NCBI GenBank assembly: GCA_947476145.1
Contig: CANJPH010000007.1
Location: 1 to 64,000 of the forward strand
DNA: 64,000 nt
Source: Bacteroidota bacterium
GTDB lineage: Bacteria > Bacteroidota > Bacteroidia > Chitinophagales > Chitinophagaceae
Direction of reading: 5' to 3'
Shown here piece after piece: positions 50,979-60,388 of this stretch (its first letter is position 1; the number at the start of each line of letters is the position of its first letter). A model generated the notes under the pieces. That model saw nothing but the letters and a program-made list of their open reading frames with translations. It ran no database searches and had not been told where the DNA came from. A program made the position numbers and the translations under genes.

Positions 50979-53972
50979 ATGAGAAAATTTGTCGCTATCC
51001 TTTTATGCGCAGTTTTAGCAGTTACTCAGGTTTCCGCTCAAAACAGAACAGTAAGAGGTAAAGTAACGGAAGACGGGAAAAAACCTGTCGCAAACGCCTC
51101 TGTCTTAGTGAAAGGTTCTACTTTAGGAACTAAAACTGACGACAACGGTAATTACACAATTGCTGTTCCAGCAAATGCAAAAGTATTATCATTCAGTGCT
51201 TTAAACTTTGAAACACAAGAAGCAAGCATTGGATCTAAAACAGAAATAAACGTAGTATTAACTGCTAAAGTTTCTGAGTTACAAGAAGTTATTGTAACTG
51301 GTTATGGTACCACTAAAAAAGCTGCCAACACTGGTTCCATTGCTATTGTAAAAGCTGCAGACATTGAAAACTTACCATTTAGCTCTGTGGATAAAGCATT
51401 GCAAGGTAAAGTTGCAGGTTTACAATCGGTTGCTTCTTCTGGTCAACCAGGAGCGAGTCAATCTATTTTAATCCGTGGTGCAAGTTCAATCAACGCAAGT
51501 AGTCAACCATTGTGGGTAATTGATGGAGTTCCTGTGAATGCAGGTGACGCATCTCGTCTACAAACAACAGGTAACTTATTAAGTACATTAAATCCAAACG
51601 ATATTGAAAGTATTTCAGTATTAAAAGATGCCGCTTCTCAGTCTATCTATGGTAGCCGTGCTGCGAATGGTGTAATTGTAATTACGACTAAAAAAGGTAA
51701 AGGTGGTAAAACAAAATTCAGATTTGATACTGAAATAGGTAACTCTGATGTTGCTTACCAAAACCCTAGATACTTGCCATTGGATGCAAATGAATACATT
51801 AACATAACACGTACTGGTTTAATCAATGCAGGTTATGGTGCTGCTACTGTAAATGCACAAGCAATTGCATTAGGAGAAGGAAATGGTATCAACTTTAACT
51901 GGTATGATAATATTATGAGAACGGGTTCTCAAAGACAATTAAACTTAAGTGCAGAAGGTGGTAACGATAAAACAACCTTCTTCTTATCTGGTGGACATTT
52001 CTTCCAAGAAGGTACTTCTATCAACTCTCAGTTAGCAAGAAATAACCTGAATGTTAGAATTAACAACAAAGCTACAGACAGATTAAGCTTAGGTTTTAAT
52101 ATGAATGTGGGTAATGTTAGCCAACGCGCGCCTTTATCAGGTGGTGCATTTGGTAACCCATTATTAAGTACTTATTTCTTATTGCCAACTTATTCTGCTT
52201 TCAAAGCAGACGGCTCTTATAACTATGTGTTAAACGGTGGCTTACACAATACGCTTGCTTTATCTGATCAGGATAAGCGTTTTTTACGCCAAACAAGTGC
52301 TAGAGGTAGTTTATCTGCTGATTATAAAATTTTCGACAACCTTAAGTTTAGATCAGTTTACGGTGTTGACTATAACAACTTAGAGGAAGATCAATATAAT
52401 AACCCAAATCATGGTGATGGTTTAGCATCTAATGGTCGTGCATTCGCATACTATACTCGTTATTTCAACTATGTTTGGACAAATACCTTGGATTTCACAC
52501 AAAATATCACGCGTAACGGAGACCTTTCGACTTCCACTCAAATTGGATACGAGGCTCAAAAGTCTGCAGGATATTTTTCTTCATTACAGTCTCAACAGTT
52601 CCCTCCTTCTTTAACCTTAGTTTGGCCAGCATCTGGTGCGAGTCCAACTACAGCGAGTGCAACTATTTCAGAATATACATTTGAATCTCAGTTCGCCTCT
52701 ACGAACTTAAACTACCAAAACAGATTTGTATTATCTGGAAGCTTCCGTCGTGATGGATCTTCTCGTTTTAGCAAAAACAATCGTTATGGTAATTTCTGGT
52801 CTATCGGTGGTACTTGGAATATTGACAGAGAGAAGTTTATGAACAATCAAAAAATATTTGATCAATTAAAACTTAGATCTTCTTATGGTGTGAATGGTAA
52901 CGCAGGTATTGGTAACTATGAATCTCCAGCATTATATGGCTTTGGATTTAACTACAACCAATTACCTGGTTCTGCTCCAACAAACGTAGGTGACCCTAAC
53001 TTAACATGGGAATTAAACAAACCATTTAACATTGGTCTTGATTTTAGTGTATTAAAAAATAGAGTAAACGTAACCGTTGATTGGTATATCAGAAAGTCTG
53101 AAAACTTATTATTAAGTGTTCCATTGTCTACCACAACTGGTTTTGGATCTGCAACTAGAAATATTGGTTCAATGCAAAATAAAGGTCTTGAACTTTCTAT
53201 CAACATAGTTCCAGTGCAAACGAAGGACTTCCGTTGGGATGTAGACTTTAACTTTGCAAACAATAAAAACAAAGTGACTAGCTTACCAAACGACGCTGAT
53301 ATCGTTTCAGGTAGCTACATTTACCGTGAGGGTGTAAGTATCAATACTTTCTTCTTACGTGAGTGGGCTGGTGTTCATCCAGGAACGGGTGATCCATTAT
53401 GGTATGATACCGACAAGCACGGTGCGTCTTCAAACGTTTACCCTGGTGCTAATGCACGTATCTTAGCAGGTCAGGCTTTACCTAAATACTTTGGATCCTT
53501 AACCAATGCGCTTAACTACAAAGGATTTAGCTTAAGTGCTCAATTGTATTATAGCTTTGGCAACCAAGTACAGGATGGCTGGAGATCATACTATTTAGGT
53601 TCTGGTTTTGGACCAACTTTCAACAAAGTTAAACGTCAATTAAACGCTTGGACTACTCCAGGTCAAATCACAGACGTTCCTAAATATGTTTATGGTGGAA
53701 ACAAAAACTTCCAAGGTTCATCTACTTACAACTTAAATGACGGTAGTTTTATTCGTGTAAGAGATATCCAATTAGGTTATAATGTTCCAAAAGCAACCTT
53801 AGAGAAACTAAAATTAGGAAGTGCTAACATTTATGTAAGAGGTACCAACCTTTTCACTTGGGTTAAGGATGAAAACTTACCATTTGACCCAGAACAAGGT
53901 ACTGGAAGCTCAAGCAACTTAAACGTGTTCATTCCTAAAACAGTGACTGTTGGGCTTAGCCTAACTTTTTAA
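50979..53972 (+). CDS. SusC/RagA TonB-dependent outer-membrane transporter
   Basis: A 997-residue TonB-linked transporter. Signal peptide to ~20 (QVSAQ), carboxypeptidase-regulatory-like domain (VRGKVTEDGKKPVANASVLVKG to ~95), TonB-box-like EVIVTGYG, plug with VDKALQGKVAGLQSV, ILIRGASSINASSQPLWVIDGVPVN and LKDAASQSIYGSRAANGVIVITTKKG, then the barrel ending in an aromatic (TVGLSLTF). It differs from the first SusC by having the canonical VTGYGTTKKA and GSRAANGVI sequences. It is paired with the SusD gene 28 bp downstream. Substrate not evident from neighbours. Confidence 0.95.
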   Translation: MRKFVAILLCAVLAVTQVSAQNRTVRGKVTEDGKKPVANASVLVKGSTLGTKTDDNGNYTIAVPANAKVLSFSALNFETQEASIGSKTEINVVLTAKVSELQEVIVTGYGTTKKAANTGSIAIVKAADIENLPFSSVDKALQGKVAGLQSVASSGQPGASQSILIRGASSINASSQPLWVIDGVPVNAGDASRLQTTGNLLSTLNPNDIESISVLKDAASQSIYGSRAANGVIVITTKKGKGGKTKFRFDTEIGNSDVAYQNPRYLPLDANEYINITRTGLINAGYGAATVNAQAIALGEGNGINFNWYDNIMRTGSQRQLNLSAEGGNDKTTFFLSGGHFFQEGTSINSQLARNNLNVRINNKATDRLSLGFNMNVGNVSQRAPLSGGAFGNPLLSTYFLLPTYSAFKADGSYNYVLNGGLHNTLALSDQDKRFLRQTSARGSLSADYKIFDNLKFRSVYGVDYNNLEEDQYNNPNHGDGLASNGRAFAYYTRYFNYVWTNTLDFTQNITRNGDLSTSTQIGYEAQKSAGYFSSLQSQQFPPSLTLVWPASGASPTTASATISEYTFESQFASTNLNYQNRFVLSGSFRRDGSSRFSKNNRYGNFWSIGGTWNIDREKFMNNQKIFDQLKLRSSYGVNGNAGIGNYESPALYGFGFNYNQLPGSAPTNVGDPNLTWELNKPFNIGLDFSVLKNRVNVTVDWYIRKSENLLLSVPLSTTTGFGSATRNIGSMQNKGLELSINIVPVQTKDFRWDVDFNFANNKNKVTSLPNDADIVSGSYIYREGVSINTFFLREWAGVHPGTGDPLWYDTDKHGASSNVYPGANARILAGQALPKYFGSLTNALNYKGFSLSAQLYYSFGNQVQDGWRSYYLGSGFGPTFNKVKRQLNAWTTPGQITDVPKYVYGGNKNFQGSSTYNLNDGSFIRVRDIQLGYNVPKATLEKLKLGSANIYVRGTNLFTWVKDENLPFDPEQGTGSSSNLNVFIPKTVTVGLSLTF

Positions 53973-54000
53973 TAAAAGTTAAATACAAATAGAAACGAAT

Positions 54001-55401
54001 ATGAAACGATTTACAATAAAAAATATGATAGTAGCAACAGCGTTATTGCTATCATTGGCTTCTTGTGAAAAGAGCTTCTTGGAATTAAACCCTCCAACCT
54101 CTTTGACACCAGAATACGCATTGGCTACCGAAGCGGACTTACAAGTTGCTTTACGTGGTGCTTATGCAGGTTTAAAATCTACTTCTTTATATGGTAGATC
54201 TTTACCAGTACTTGGAGACATCATGGCCGATAATACTTATCAGTCAGTATCCAATACCAACCGATACACTTCATTTAATCTGTATAACTATACAGTAACA
54301 GATGGTGATGTAGCTGGCTTATGGAGTGCATCTTACAGTGTTATTTTACGTGCAAACAATATCATCAATTCTAAGATTCCTGATAATGCGAACGTATTAC
54401 AATACAAAGGTGAGGCGTATGCCATTCGTGCATTGGCTTACTTTAACTTAGTTCGTTATTTTGCGACTCCATATACTCAAGACCCTACTGCTTTAGGTGT
54501 ACCAGTTGTTACTGTATACAATCCTGATTCAAAACCAGGTAGAGCTAAGGTTTCTGAAGTATACGACCAAATTAACAGAGACTTAACGCAAGCTGCTAGT
54601 TTAATGACAAAGTTTACCAACTCTTCTCAGTTTAGTAAGTATGCAGCTAGAGCTTTGCAAGCTAAGGTATACCTAACAATGGGTGATATGACAAACGCAA
54701 AAACGCTAGCTTTAGATGTAATTGCGAATAGTGGTTTCACTCCTGTGACTGCCGCTACACACGCAGGTTATTGGGCAGGTGTTGCACCTAGAACTGATAA
54801 AGTAGAAACTATGTTTGAATTGTCATTTGATGCAGTTGCCAACAACGCATTTGATGCATTGGCTTACATTTACTTACAATCAGGTAACTATGGTGACATG
54901 TTATGTTCAACCGAGCTGTATGGTAAGTTTGATGCAGCTGACGTAAGAAAATCATTATACGCTACAGGTACAAGAGGTGGTTTAGCTTCTGTATTTGTAA
55001 ATAAATTCACTTCATTCAGTGGTGACCACACAGATACTAAAGTGGTTAGATTTTCTGAGATGTACTTAATTGCTGCGGAAGCTTCTTATCCTTCAAACGC
55101 TGCTGATGCTTTGAAGTATGTTAATGAAGTAACCAGCCGTAGAGGTGCTCCAGCAATTGCTACTTCTGGTGCTGCATTATTAGAAGACATTATCTTAGAA
55201 AGAAGAAAAGAATTGGCTTTCGAAGGGGAACGTTATCCTGATATGCAAAGATTGAAAAGAGGTATTGTACGTAGTACTGATTACCCTTCATCTGCAAGAA
55301 CCATTGATTACACAAACTTCAGAAGATTGATGCCAATCCCTCAAGGTGAATTGGATGCGAATGCAACCATCAAAACACAACAAAATCCAGGCTGGAATTA
55401 A
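54001..55401 (+). CDS. RagB/SusD nutrient-binding lipoprotein
   Basis: A 466-residue surface lipoprotein partner of the preceding SusC. Lipoprotein signal with lipobox LASC (EKSFLELNPPTSLTPEYAL, the usual start), SusD-like N-domain (ALRGAYAGLKS, YSVILRANNIINS, GEAYAIRALAYFNLVRYFATPYT) and C-terminal RagB/SusD signature (MYLIAAEASYPSNAADALKYVNEVTSRRGAP, LEDIILERRKELAFEGERYPDMQRLKRG). Full-length for the shorter SusD class. It ends the susC-susD operon, followed by an intrinsic terminator. Confidence 0.94.
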   Translation: MKRFTIKNMIVATALLLSLASCEKSFLELNPPTSLTPEYALATEADLQVALRGAYAGLKSTSLYGRSLPVLGDIMADNTYQSVSNTNRYTSFNLYNYTVTDGDVAGLWSASYSVILRANNIINSKIPDNANVLQYKGEAYAIRALAYFNLVRYFATPYTQDPTALGVPVVTVYNPDSKPGRAKVSEVYDQINRDLTQAASLMTKFTNSSQFSKYAARALQAKVYLTMGDMTNAKTLALDVIANSGFTPVTAATHAGYWAGVAPRTDKVETMFELSFDAVANNAFDALAYIYLQSGNYGDMLCSTELYGKFDAADVRKSLYATGTRGGLASVFVNKFTSFSGDHTDTKVVRFSEMYLIAAEASYPSNAADALKYVNEVTSRRGAPAIATSGAALLEDIILERRKELAFEGERYPDMQRLKRGIVRSTDYPSSARTIDYTNFRRLMPIPQGELDANATIKTQQNPGWN

Positions 55402-55424
55402 TATTCCCCTGCAATTTTATATAG

Positions 55425-55457
55425 AAAGGCTGCCTTTATGGCGGCCTTTCTTTTTTT
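55425..55457 (+). terminator. Terminator of the second susC-susD operon
   Basis: A 10-bp stem with one G-T pair (55425-55434 with 55440-55449, core AAAGGC) followed by C and seven T, 23 bases after the SusD stop. Confidence 0.85.
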
Positions 55458-55516
55458 AACGAATTATATTTCAAAAAATGCGCTAAAGCAATTAGTTTTA
55501 GGTTATAAAATGTCTT

Positions 55517-56182
55517 ATGAAAACAATACTATTTACCCTTTTATTTTGTTGCTCATTATATACTGCAAATGCACAACTTTTACAGTTGCAGGATCCTGTT
55601 TCTAGTAAGAATTTTAATCCTGAAAAATATGCTGGTATCAGAGGTACTCCATTTTTACAGGACAAATGGGTACATGGCGCAGTGACAACCAATCTTGGTA
55701 TTTATAATGATCTTGAACTTAAGATAGATTTATACGATAATGTCCTTTTTTATAATAATGGTGGCGAGCCTTTTGAATTGATTGATAAAATTGTGGAAGT
55801 GAAATTATTTCCAAAATGGCCTGACAATAAGAATGAATTGGTATTCACAAAAGGCCTAAGCCAAGCGGGGATTAAGCCCGACCAATATGTTCAAGTATTA
55901 GTGGGCACGGGAGCCGTGCAGTTTTTCCGTTCCGATATTAAACAAGTATCTGAAATGAGTGAAATCAATGCAGGCATGGTAAAAACTTTCACCAATACAA
56001 GTAGGTTCTATCTTAAAAAAGGAGATCAGTTTAAATTTATTCGTCTCAACAAAGAGGATATTATGTCTTTTTTAATAGACAAAGACGCAGCGATCAATGC
56101 CGTGATAACAGAGAAGAAATTAAACTTGAAAAAGGAAGGAGATGTTGTGCAAGCAATACAGGCGTATAATAGCTTGCCTTAA
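55517..56182 (+). CDS. Exported protein of unknown function
   Basis: A 221-residue protein with a clear signal peptide (MKTILFTLLFCCSLYTANAQ). The mature part is mixed alpha/beta and includes NFNPEKYAGIRGTPFLQDKW, LFPKWPDNKNELVFTKGL and a C-terminal helical segment IDKDAAINAVITEKKL. I do not recognise a family, though proteins of this size and plan are common as hypothetical exported proteins in Bacteroidota. It stands alone between the susD terminator and a convergent gene, 115 bp downstream of the susD stop. Confidence 0.75.
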   Translation: MKTILFTLLFCCSLYTANAQLLQLQDPVSSKNFNPEKYAGIRGTPFLQDKWVHGAVTTNLGIYNDLELKIDLYDNVLFYNNGGEPFELIDKIVEVKLFPKWPDNKNELVFTKGLSQAGIKPDQYVQVLVGTGAVQFFRSDIKQVSEMSEINAGMVKTFTNTSRFYLKKGDQFKFIRLNKEDIMSFLIDKDAAINAVITEKKLNLKKEGDVVQAIQAYNSLP

Positions 56183-56266
56183 ATATCATTATCATAAGGC
56201 AGCGAAATAACCTTAGACCCTTACTATACTGATACTGTTTTAATAACACATCGCGCCAGTATTAAT

Positions 56267-57691
56267 TTACTTTGTGTCATCATATCCAAATTTCTGATTC
56301 AAAGCAAACACGGCTTCTGCAGAAAAGTCATTATTATGAATTAAAGCAAGTTGTCCGTCAATCAATCCTTTTTTAGTAGGTAACAATTTTATATTTTTCT
56401 CAAAAATGGAATTAGCTTCTTCTTGATCTGATGCACCAATCGCGGTAATAGCAGCAACCACATCTTCCATTTGTCGAATGACAGATAAAATTTGATTAGG
56501 AATCCAAGAAGTGATTGGGGTACCGCCTGTAGCCATTGCATACTTGGTGTTTGCCATAATATATTTTTGCACAAACTGCCAATGGCCATTTCTAAAATGA
56601 TAAATCTCTTCTAATATGCCTAACAAATAACAAAGGCCCGTTACATCTTTATTTTCAACGAGTTTACCCATTAAGCCCTTTGGATGTAATGTTTTCATTG
56701 AGTTTTCAAGATCTTTGAAAAAATCCTGCACGCAGGTGGGGCGGTATAATCTAAGATCCAATAAATATTTAGTGAGTTCATTTTCTGGGTAATAAAAAAT
56801 AACCCCCGAGAAAATATCCTGCATCGGAATAATATCGTCCTGTGCGCCTGTTTGCCCTCTAAATGCTTTAGGCGCTTCCCATACATTTTCATACACTACT
56901 CCGTCTCCAAATAATTCGGTATTCCCCTTCACTCCCATTATAAAAATTCTAAAATCATTGTATCGCTGCCATCTTGAAGCCTTCCACATTTCTTTTCTAC
57001 GCTCATTCATCTGCTTCATGGTTGCCCAATTCTTTTCCAACAAATCGCCTACCGTTTGTGCTCCACCATGTAAGGCCTGAATGGTTTGCATTACAGTGCC
57101 TACTAAATTTGCTGAAAAACGATTGATGTCTACATGCAACATAATAAAACCAACCTCGTCTGGTTGACCCGAAAATCGGTTACACATGGTTATATTTTCC
57201 CAATTCAAATCGCCGGCCTCGTTTAATTTTTGATAATTACCTAATGAATAGGCATAATGATAGTCTAGCCAAGCAAAAACATTTAATTTATCAGCTACTT
57301 TACAAAAAGGCTGTGCAATATTTGCAGGTAATACATTTCTTGCTTTCCCATATTTGCCATCCTTTCTATATTGCTGAAAAGAGGGCTCTAATAAATAAGC
57401 AGAGGCTAAAAAACTATAGGATCTAAATAAAGCTTGTAAAACAAAAATATCTTCCTCCTTTTCAACAGCAGTTAAATGATTTTTGATCGCTAAAGTGGGT
57501 GCAACAATGCCATCTTCAGTATTCAAATAGCCAAATTCATTTTCATTTAATACAACAGGCATATTGTCCAAAACTGCTTGTAAATCATCATATTGGCTGG
57601 GTAATTTTACGAGTGGAGCTTTGACTGGTAAAAATCCATGCTCAGCACTTACATTAAAAAAGCCATCCGTGTAATTAGATAAAATAGACAT
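56267..57691 (-). CDS. Indoleamine 2,3-dioxygenase family haem protein
   Basis: A 474-residue protein resembling bacterial indoleamine 2,3-dioxygenases, which open the indole ring of tryptophan to N-formylkynurenine. Supporting features: NITMCNRFSGQPDEVGFIMLHVDI, the AFRGQTGAQDDIIPMQDIFSG segment matching the family's FRGGSAAQ..-type block, His370 in FRNGHWQFVQKYI (at the position of the haem-ligand His in SYHLQIVTKYI of human IDO1), and ATGGTPITSW matching the GTGGTD loop. Substrate may be tryptophan or another indole. It follows a secreted hydrolase gene by 65 bp; kynurenine-pathway genes are not in the window. Confidence 0.8.
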   Translation of the reverse strand: MSILSNYTDGFFNVSAEHGFLPVKAPLVKLPSQYDDLQAVLDNMPVVLNENEFGYLNTEDGIVAPTLAIKNHLTAVEKEEDIFVLQALFRSYSFLASAYLLEPSFQQYRKDGKYGKARNVLPANIAQPFCKVADKLNVFAWLDYHYAYSLGNYQKLNEAGDLNWENITMCNRFSGQPDEVGFIMLHVDINRFSANLVGTVMQTIQALHGGAQTVGDLLEKNWATMKQMNERRKEMWKASRWQRYNDFRIFIMGVKGNTELFGDGVVYENVWEAPKAFRGQTGAQDDIIPMQDIFSGVIFYYPENELTKYLLDLRLYRPTCVQDFFKDLENSMKTLHPKGLMGKLVENKDVTGLCYLLGILEEIYHFRNGHWQFVQKYIMANTKYAMATGGTPITSWIPNQILSVIRQMEDVVAAITAIGASDQEEANSIFEKNIKLLPTKKGLIDGQLALIHNNDFSAEAVFALNQKFGYDDTK

Positions 57692-57756
57692 AGTAATTTG
57701 TTTTATTTAAACAGGGTATACCCTCAATTTATGAAAAATATGGTAAAAACTACGGC

Positions 57757-58656
57757 TTAATAAACATCTAAATCTGCCCCATTTACCACTGCGCCAGTGT
57801 ATTTTGACTTTACTTCCTCCAGCAGGCTTTGCAATGTGGTGCCAAATGTTAATTGATGATTGAGTATGAGTAGTTTAGGTTTCACTTGCTTGGCAATATC
57901 CGCTAATTGATAGGTGGAGGTATGGAAAGTGGAATGATAATCCTGCCATCTTTGCGTGCGTTTCTTTAAGCCTGCATCGGAGTATACCTCATGTACTAAA
58001 ATGTCGCAATCCTTTGCATATTTAATTAAGTTTTCACTGTAAGTACAATCTCCAGAAAATACAATTTTCTTATCCTTAGTTTGAAACACAAAACCAAATG
58101 CATTTTCCCACTGACCATGATTTACTTTAAATGCAGTAACGGATATATTACTGTCTTTATAAATTTCTCCTTCTTTAATTTCAGTAGTGTTTACCTTGTA
58201 GGCGATAGCGTCTCCTTTTTCCAAGCCCTTTATTCTTATATCAATATCTTCTTTATAAGCTTCCATGATATGATGGGTCATCTTTTTGGTGCCTACGGGC
58301 CCATAAATAGTGATGGGTGCATTGCGGTCTAACACAGCGGGTGTTAAAATAAGATCAGCCAAGCCTATAGTATGATCTGAATGTAAATGAGTAATGAATA
58401 GCGTTTTTAATTGCGCCGCTTCCAATGAAGAGAACCCTAATTCTTTTGCTTGCGCTGCCCTCCGTACCACACCTGGCCCGCAGTCCACTATATAGGAGGT
58501 ATTGTTTACCACAATTGCCATGGAAGGGCCTGATTTATTGGGATCTGCAAAGGGGCTACCGGTTCCTAATAACACTAACTTGGTCTCGGTGTTTTGGGCT
58601 TTTGAAAAGGCACAAGTCCCTATCCACAGCATTGCAATTAATGAACACTTTTTCAT
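57757..58656 (-). CDS. Secreted metallo-beta-lactamase-fold hydrolase
   Basis: A 299-residue protein with a signal peptide (MKKCSLIAMLWIGTCAFSKAQ) and an RNase Z/arylsulfatase-like metallo-beta-lactamase fold: LLGTGSPFADPNKSGPSM, the zinc motif HLHSDH (90-95), GFVFQTKDKKIVFSGDC, HEVYSD and a C-terminal LILNHQL. Export excludes a tRNA-processing role and suggests an ester-type substrate in the periplasm. It lies 65 bp upstream of the IDO-family gene on the same strand; the two may form an operon. Confidence 0.85.
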   Translation of the reverse strand: MKKCSLIAMLWIGTCAFSKAQNTETKLVLLGTGSPFADPNKSGPSMAIVVNNTSYIVDCGPGVVRRAAQAKELGFSSLEAAQLKTLFITHLHSDHTIGLADLILTPAVLDRNAPITIYGPVGTKKMTHHIMEAYKEDIDIRIKGLEKGDAIAYKVNTTEIKEGEIYKDSNISVTAFKVNHGQWENAFGFVFQTKDKKIVFSGDCTYSENLIKYAKDCDILVHEVYSDAGLKKRTQRWQDYHSTFHTSTYQLADIAKQVKPKLLILNHQLTFGTTLQSLLEEVKSKYTGAVVNGADLDVY

Positions 58657-58754
58657 TGGCGCTATAATAAATTACCTAAAAAATAGGTATTTAAATATAG
58701 CAAGAATTTGCGAGTTGCCGTCAATGAATTAAATTTAAAAATAACAATAAAGCC

Positions 58755-60365
58755 ATGAAAAATATAATCGCCTTGTTTAGCCTGCTAATTGCAAATAGCT
58801 TGCTAGCACAAAACAATTTGGATGTTAGTTATTTATCCTCAGGGGGTAAACTAAAGCCACTTCAGGCTATCATGGATATTAGACATTACGATATAAATTT
58901 GGATGTTAATATTGAGCAAAGAACCATTCAGGGCAATACCATTGTCACTTTAAATTTAGCAAAGCAAACCGATACCATTTTATTGGATTTGGTACACTTA
59001 TTAATTGTCGAAAAAGTATTAGTGAATAAAAAAGAAGTTTCCTTTGAGCAAAAGGACGATAAAATATATATCAGTTCTAAAACAGGTTTTACAATAGGGA
59101 AACAGATGGTAGATATTAAATATGGTGGCGCCCCTCCCGTTGCGGTGAAGCCCCCTTGGTTTGGAGGATTTACCTGGGCAAAAGACAGCTTGGGCAATGA
59201 CTGGGTTTCTATCAATATTCAAAAAGAAGGTGGCAGAATGTATTTTCCTTGCAAGGACCACCCCAGTGACGAGCCCAATGAAGGCGTTGATATGCATATT
59301 ACCGTGCCCAAAAGCTTAGTAGTAGCAGGTCCTGGATTATTACAAAAAACAACCATTAAAAATAATAAAGCAACTTATTTCTGGAAAACCAATTACACCA
59401 TTAGTAATTATTGTGTGATTTTTAATATTGGTAAATACAAAGTGGCAAAAGATTCCTATACCACCATTAACGGCAATGTAGTGCCAATTGAATTTTATGT
59501 TTTGGAAGAAGACACCATGCATGCTAAAAAATTGATTGAAACTAAAATTAGAGATACTAAAATTTTAGAGAAGTATTTTGGGGAGTACCCATGGTATAAA
59601 GAAAAAATTGGCATCGCAGAAGTACCTAATTCAGGTATGGAGCATCAAACCATGATTACCTTTAATAATAAGTTCGAATACCGTAATATAGGAGGCAATG
59701 AATACTCGGATAATTTATTTCATGAATACGCTCATGAGTGGTGGGCCAATAAAGTAACCAATAAGGACTGGGCGCATATGTGGATACAGGAAGGCATTGG
59801 AACTTATGCCGAAGCTTTAGCTTATTTTGATTTAGGAGGACAGGCCGCCTATGATGCTAAAATAGCTGCGTTTAAAAGGAGTATTAAATTTAAGAAGCCG
59901 ATGGTAGGGGGTGAAGAATTATCGGAGGATGAAACCTATGCTGGCAATGATGTTTATACAAAAGGAGCATTTTTCATGCATAGCCTACGTTATGTGATTG
60001 GAGATGAAATATTCTTTCCAACTTTGAAGAAATTATCTACCGACCCTCAATATACTTACGATAATTTTGTAACCTCAAAAGATGTGGAGGAATTATTTTC
60101 GAAAGCAGCAGGTTATTCCCTAAAACCTTTTTTTGATTTCTATTTAAGAACAACCAATACACTGGATTTTAATGTAAAAGAAATTGGTTACCAACAATAT
60201 CAAATTACGCCTGCCAATTATGTGATGGATTTGCCTATTGACCTTATGATAAATAATAAAATAGAAAGAAAAAATATTGGAAAGGATGGCTTAAAAGTTT
60301 CCAGTCAATACCCTCCCGTTTTGGATCCCAATGGATATTATTTAAAGAAAGTGACGCTACAATAA
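58755..60365 (+). CDS. M1-family aminopeptidase, exported
   Basis: A 536-residue zinc metallopeptidase with a signal peptide (LLIANSLLAQ). The exopeptidase motif GMEH is at 294-297, zinc site HEYAHEWW (His323, Glu324, His327) and third ligand Glu346 in WIQEGIGTYAE. The N-terminal beta domain (RHYDINLDVNIEQRTIQGNTIV) is typical of M1. It is shorter than aminopeptidase N, lacking the large C-terminal helical domain, like many Bacteroidota M1 proteins. It likely trims peptides in the periplasm. A single-gene unit convergent with the FGE gene. Confidence 0.92.
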   Translation: MKNIIALFSLLIANSLLAQNNLDVSYLSSGGKLKPLQAIMDIRHYDINLDVNIEQRTIQGNTIVTLNLAKQTDTILLDLVHLLIVEKVLVNKKEVSFEQKDDKIYISSKTGFTIGKQMVDIKYGGAPPVAVKPPWFGGFTWAKDSLGNDWVSINIQKEGGRMYFPCKDHPSDEPNEGVDMHITVPKSLVVAGPGLLQKTTIKNNKATYFWKTNYTISNYCVIFNIGKYKVAKDSYTTINGNVVPIEFYVLEEDTMHAKKLIETKIRDTKILEKYFGEYPWYKEKIGIAEVPNSGMEHQTMITFNNKFEYRNIGGNEYSDNLFHEYAHEWWANKVTNKDWAHMWIQEGIGTYAEALAYFDLGGQAAYDAKIAAFKRSIKFKKPMVGGEELSEDETYAGNDVYTKGAFFMHSLRYVIGDEIFFPTLKKLSTDPQYTYDNFVTSKDVEELFSKAAGYSLKPFFDFYLRTTNTLDFNVKEIGYQQYQITPANYVMDLPIDLMINNKIERKNIGKDGLKVSSQYPPVLDPNGYYLKKVTLQ

Positions 60366-60388
60366 CAGCCTCTTTTAAATTAGTGTTA

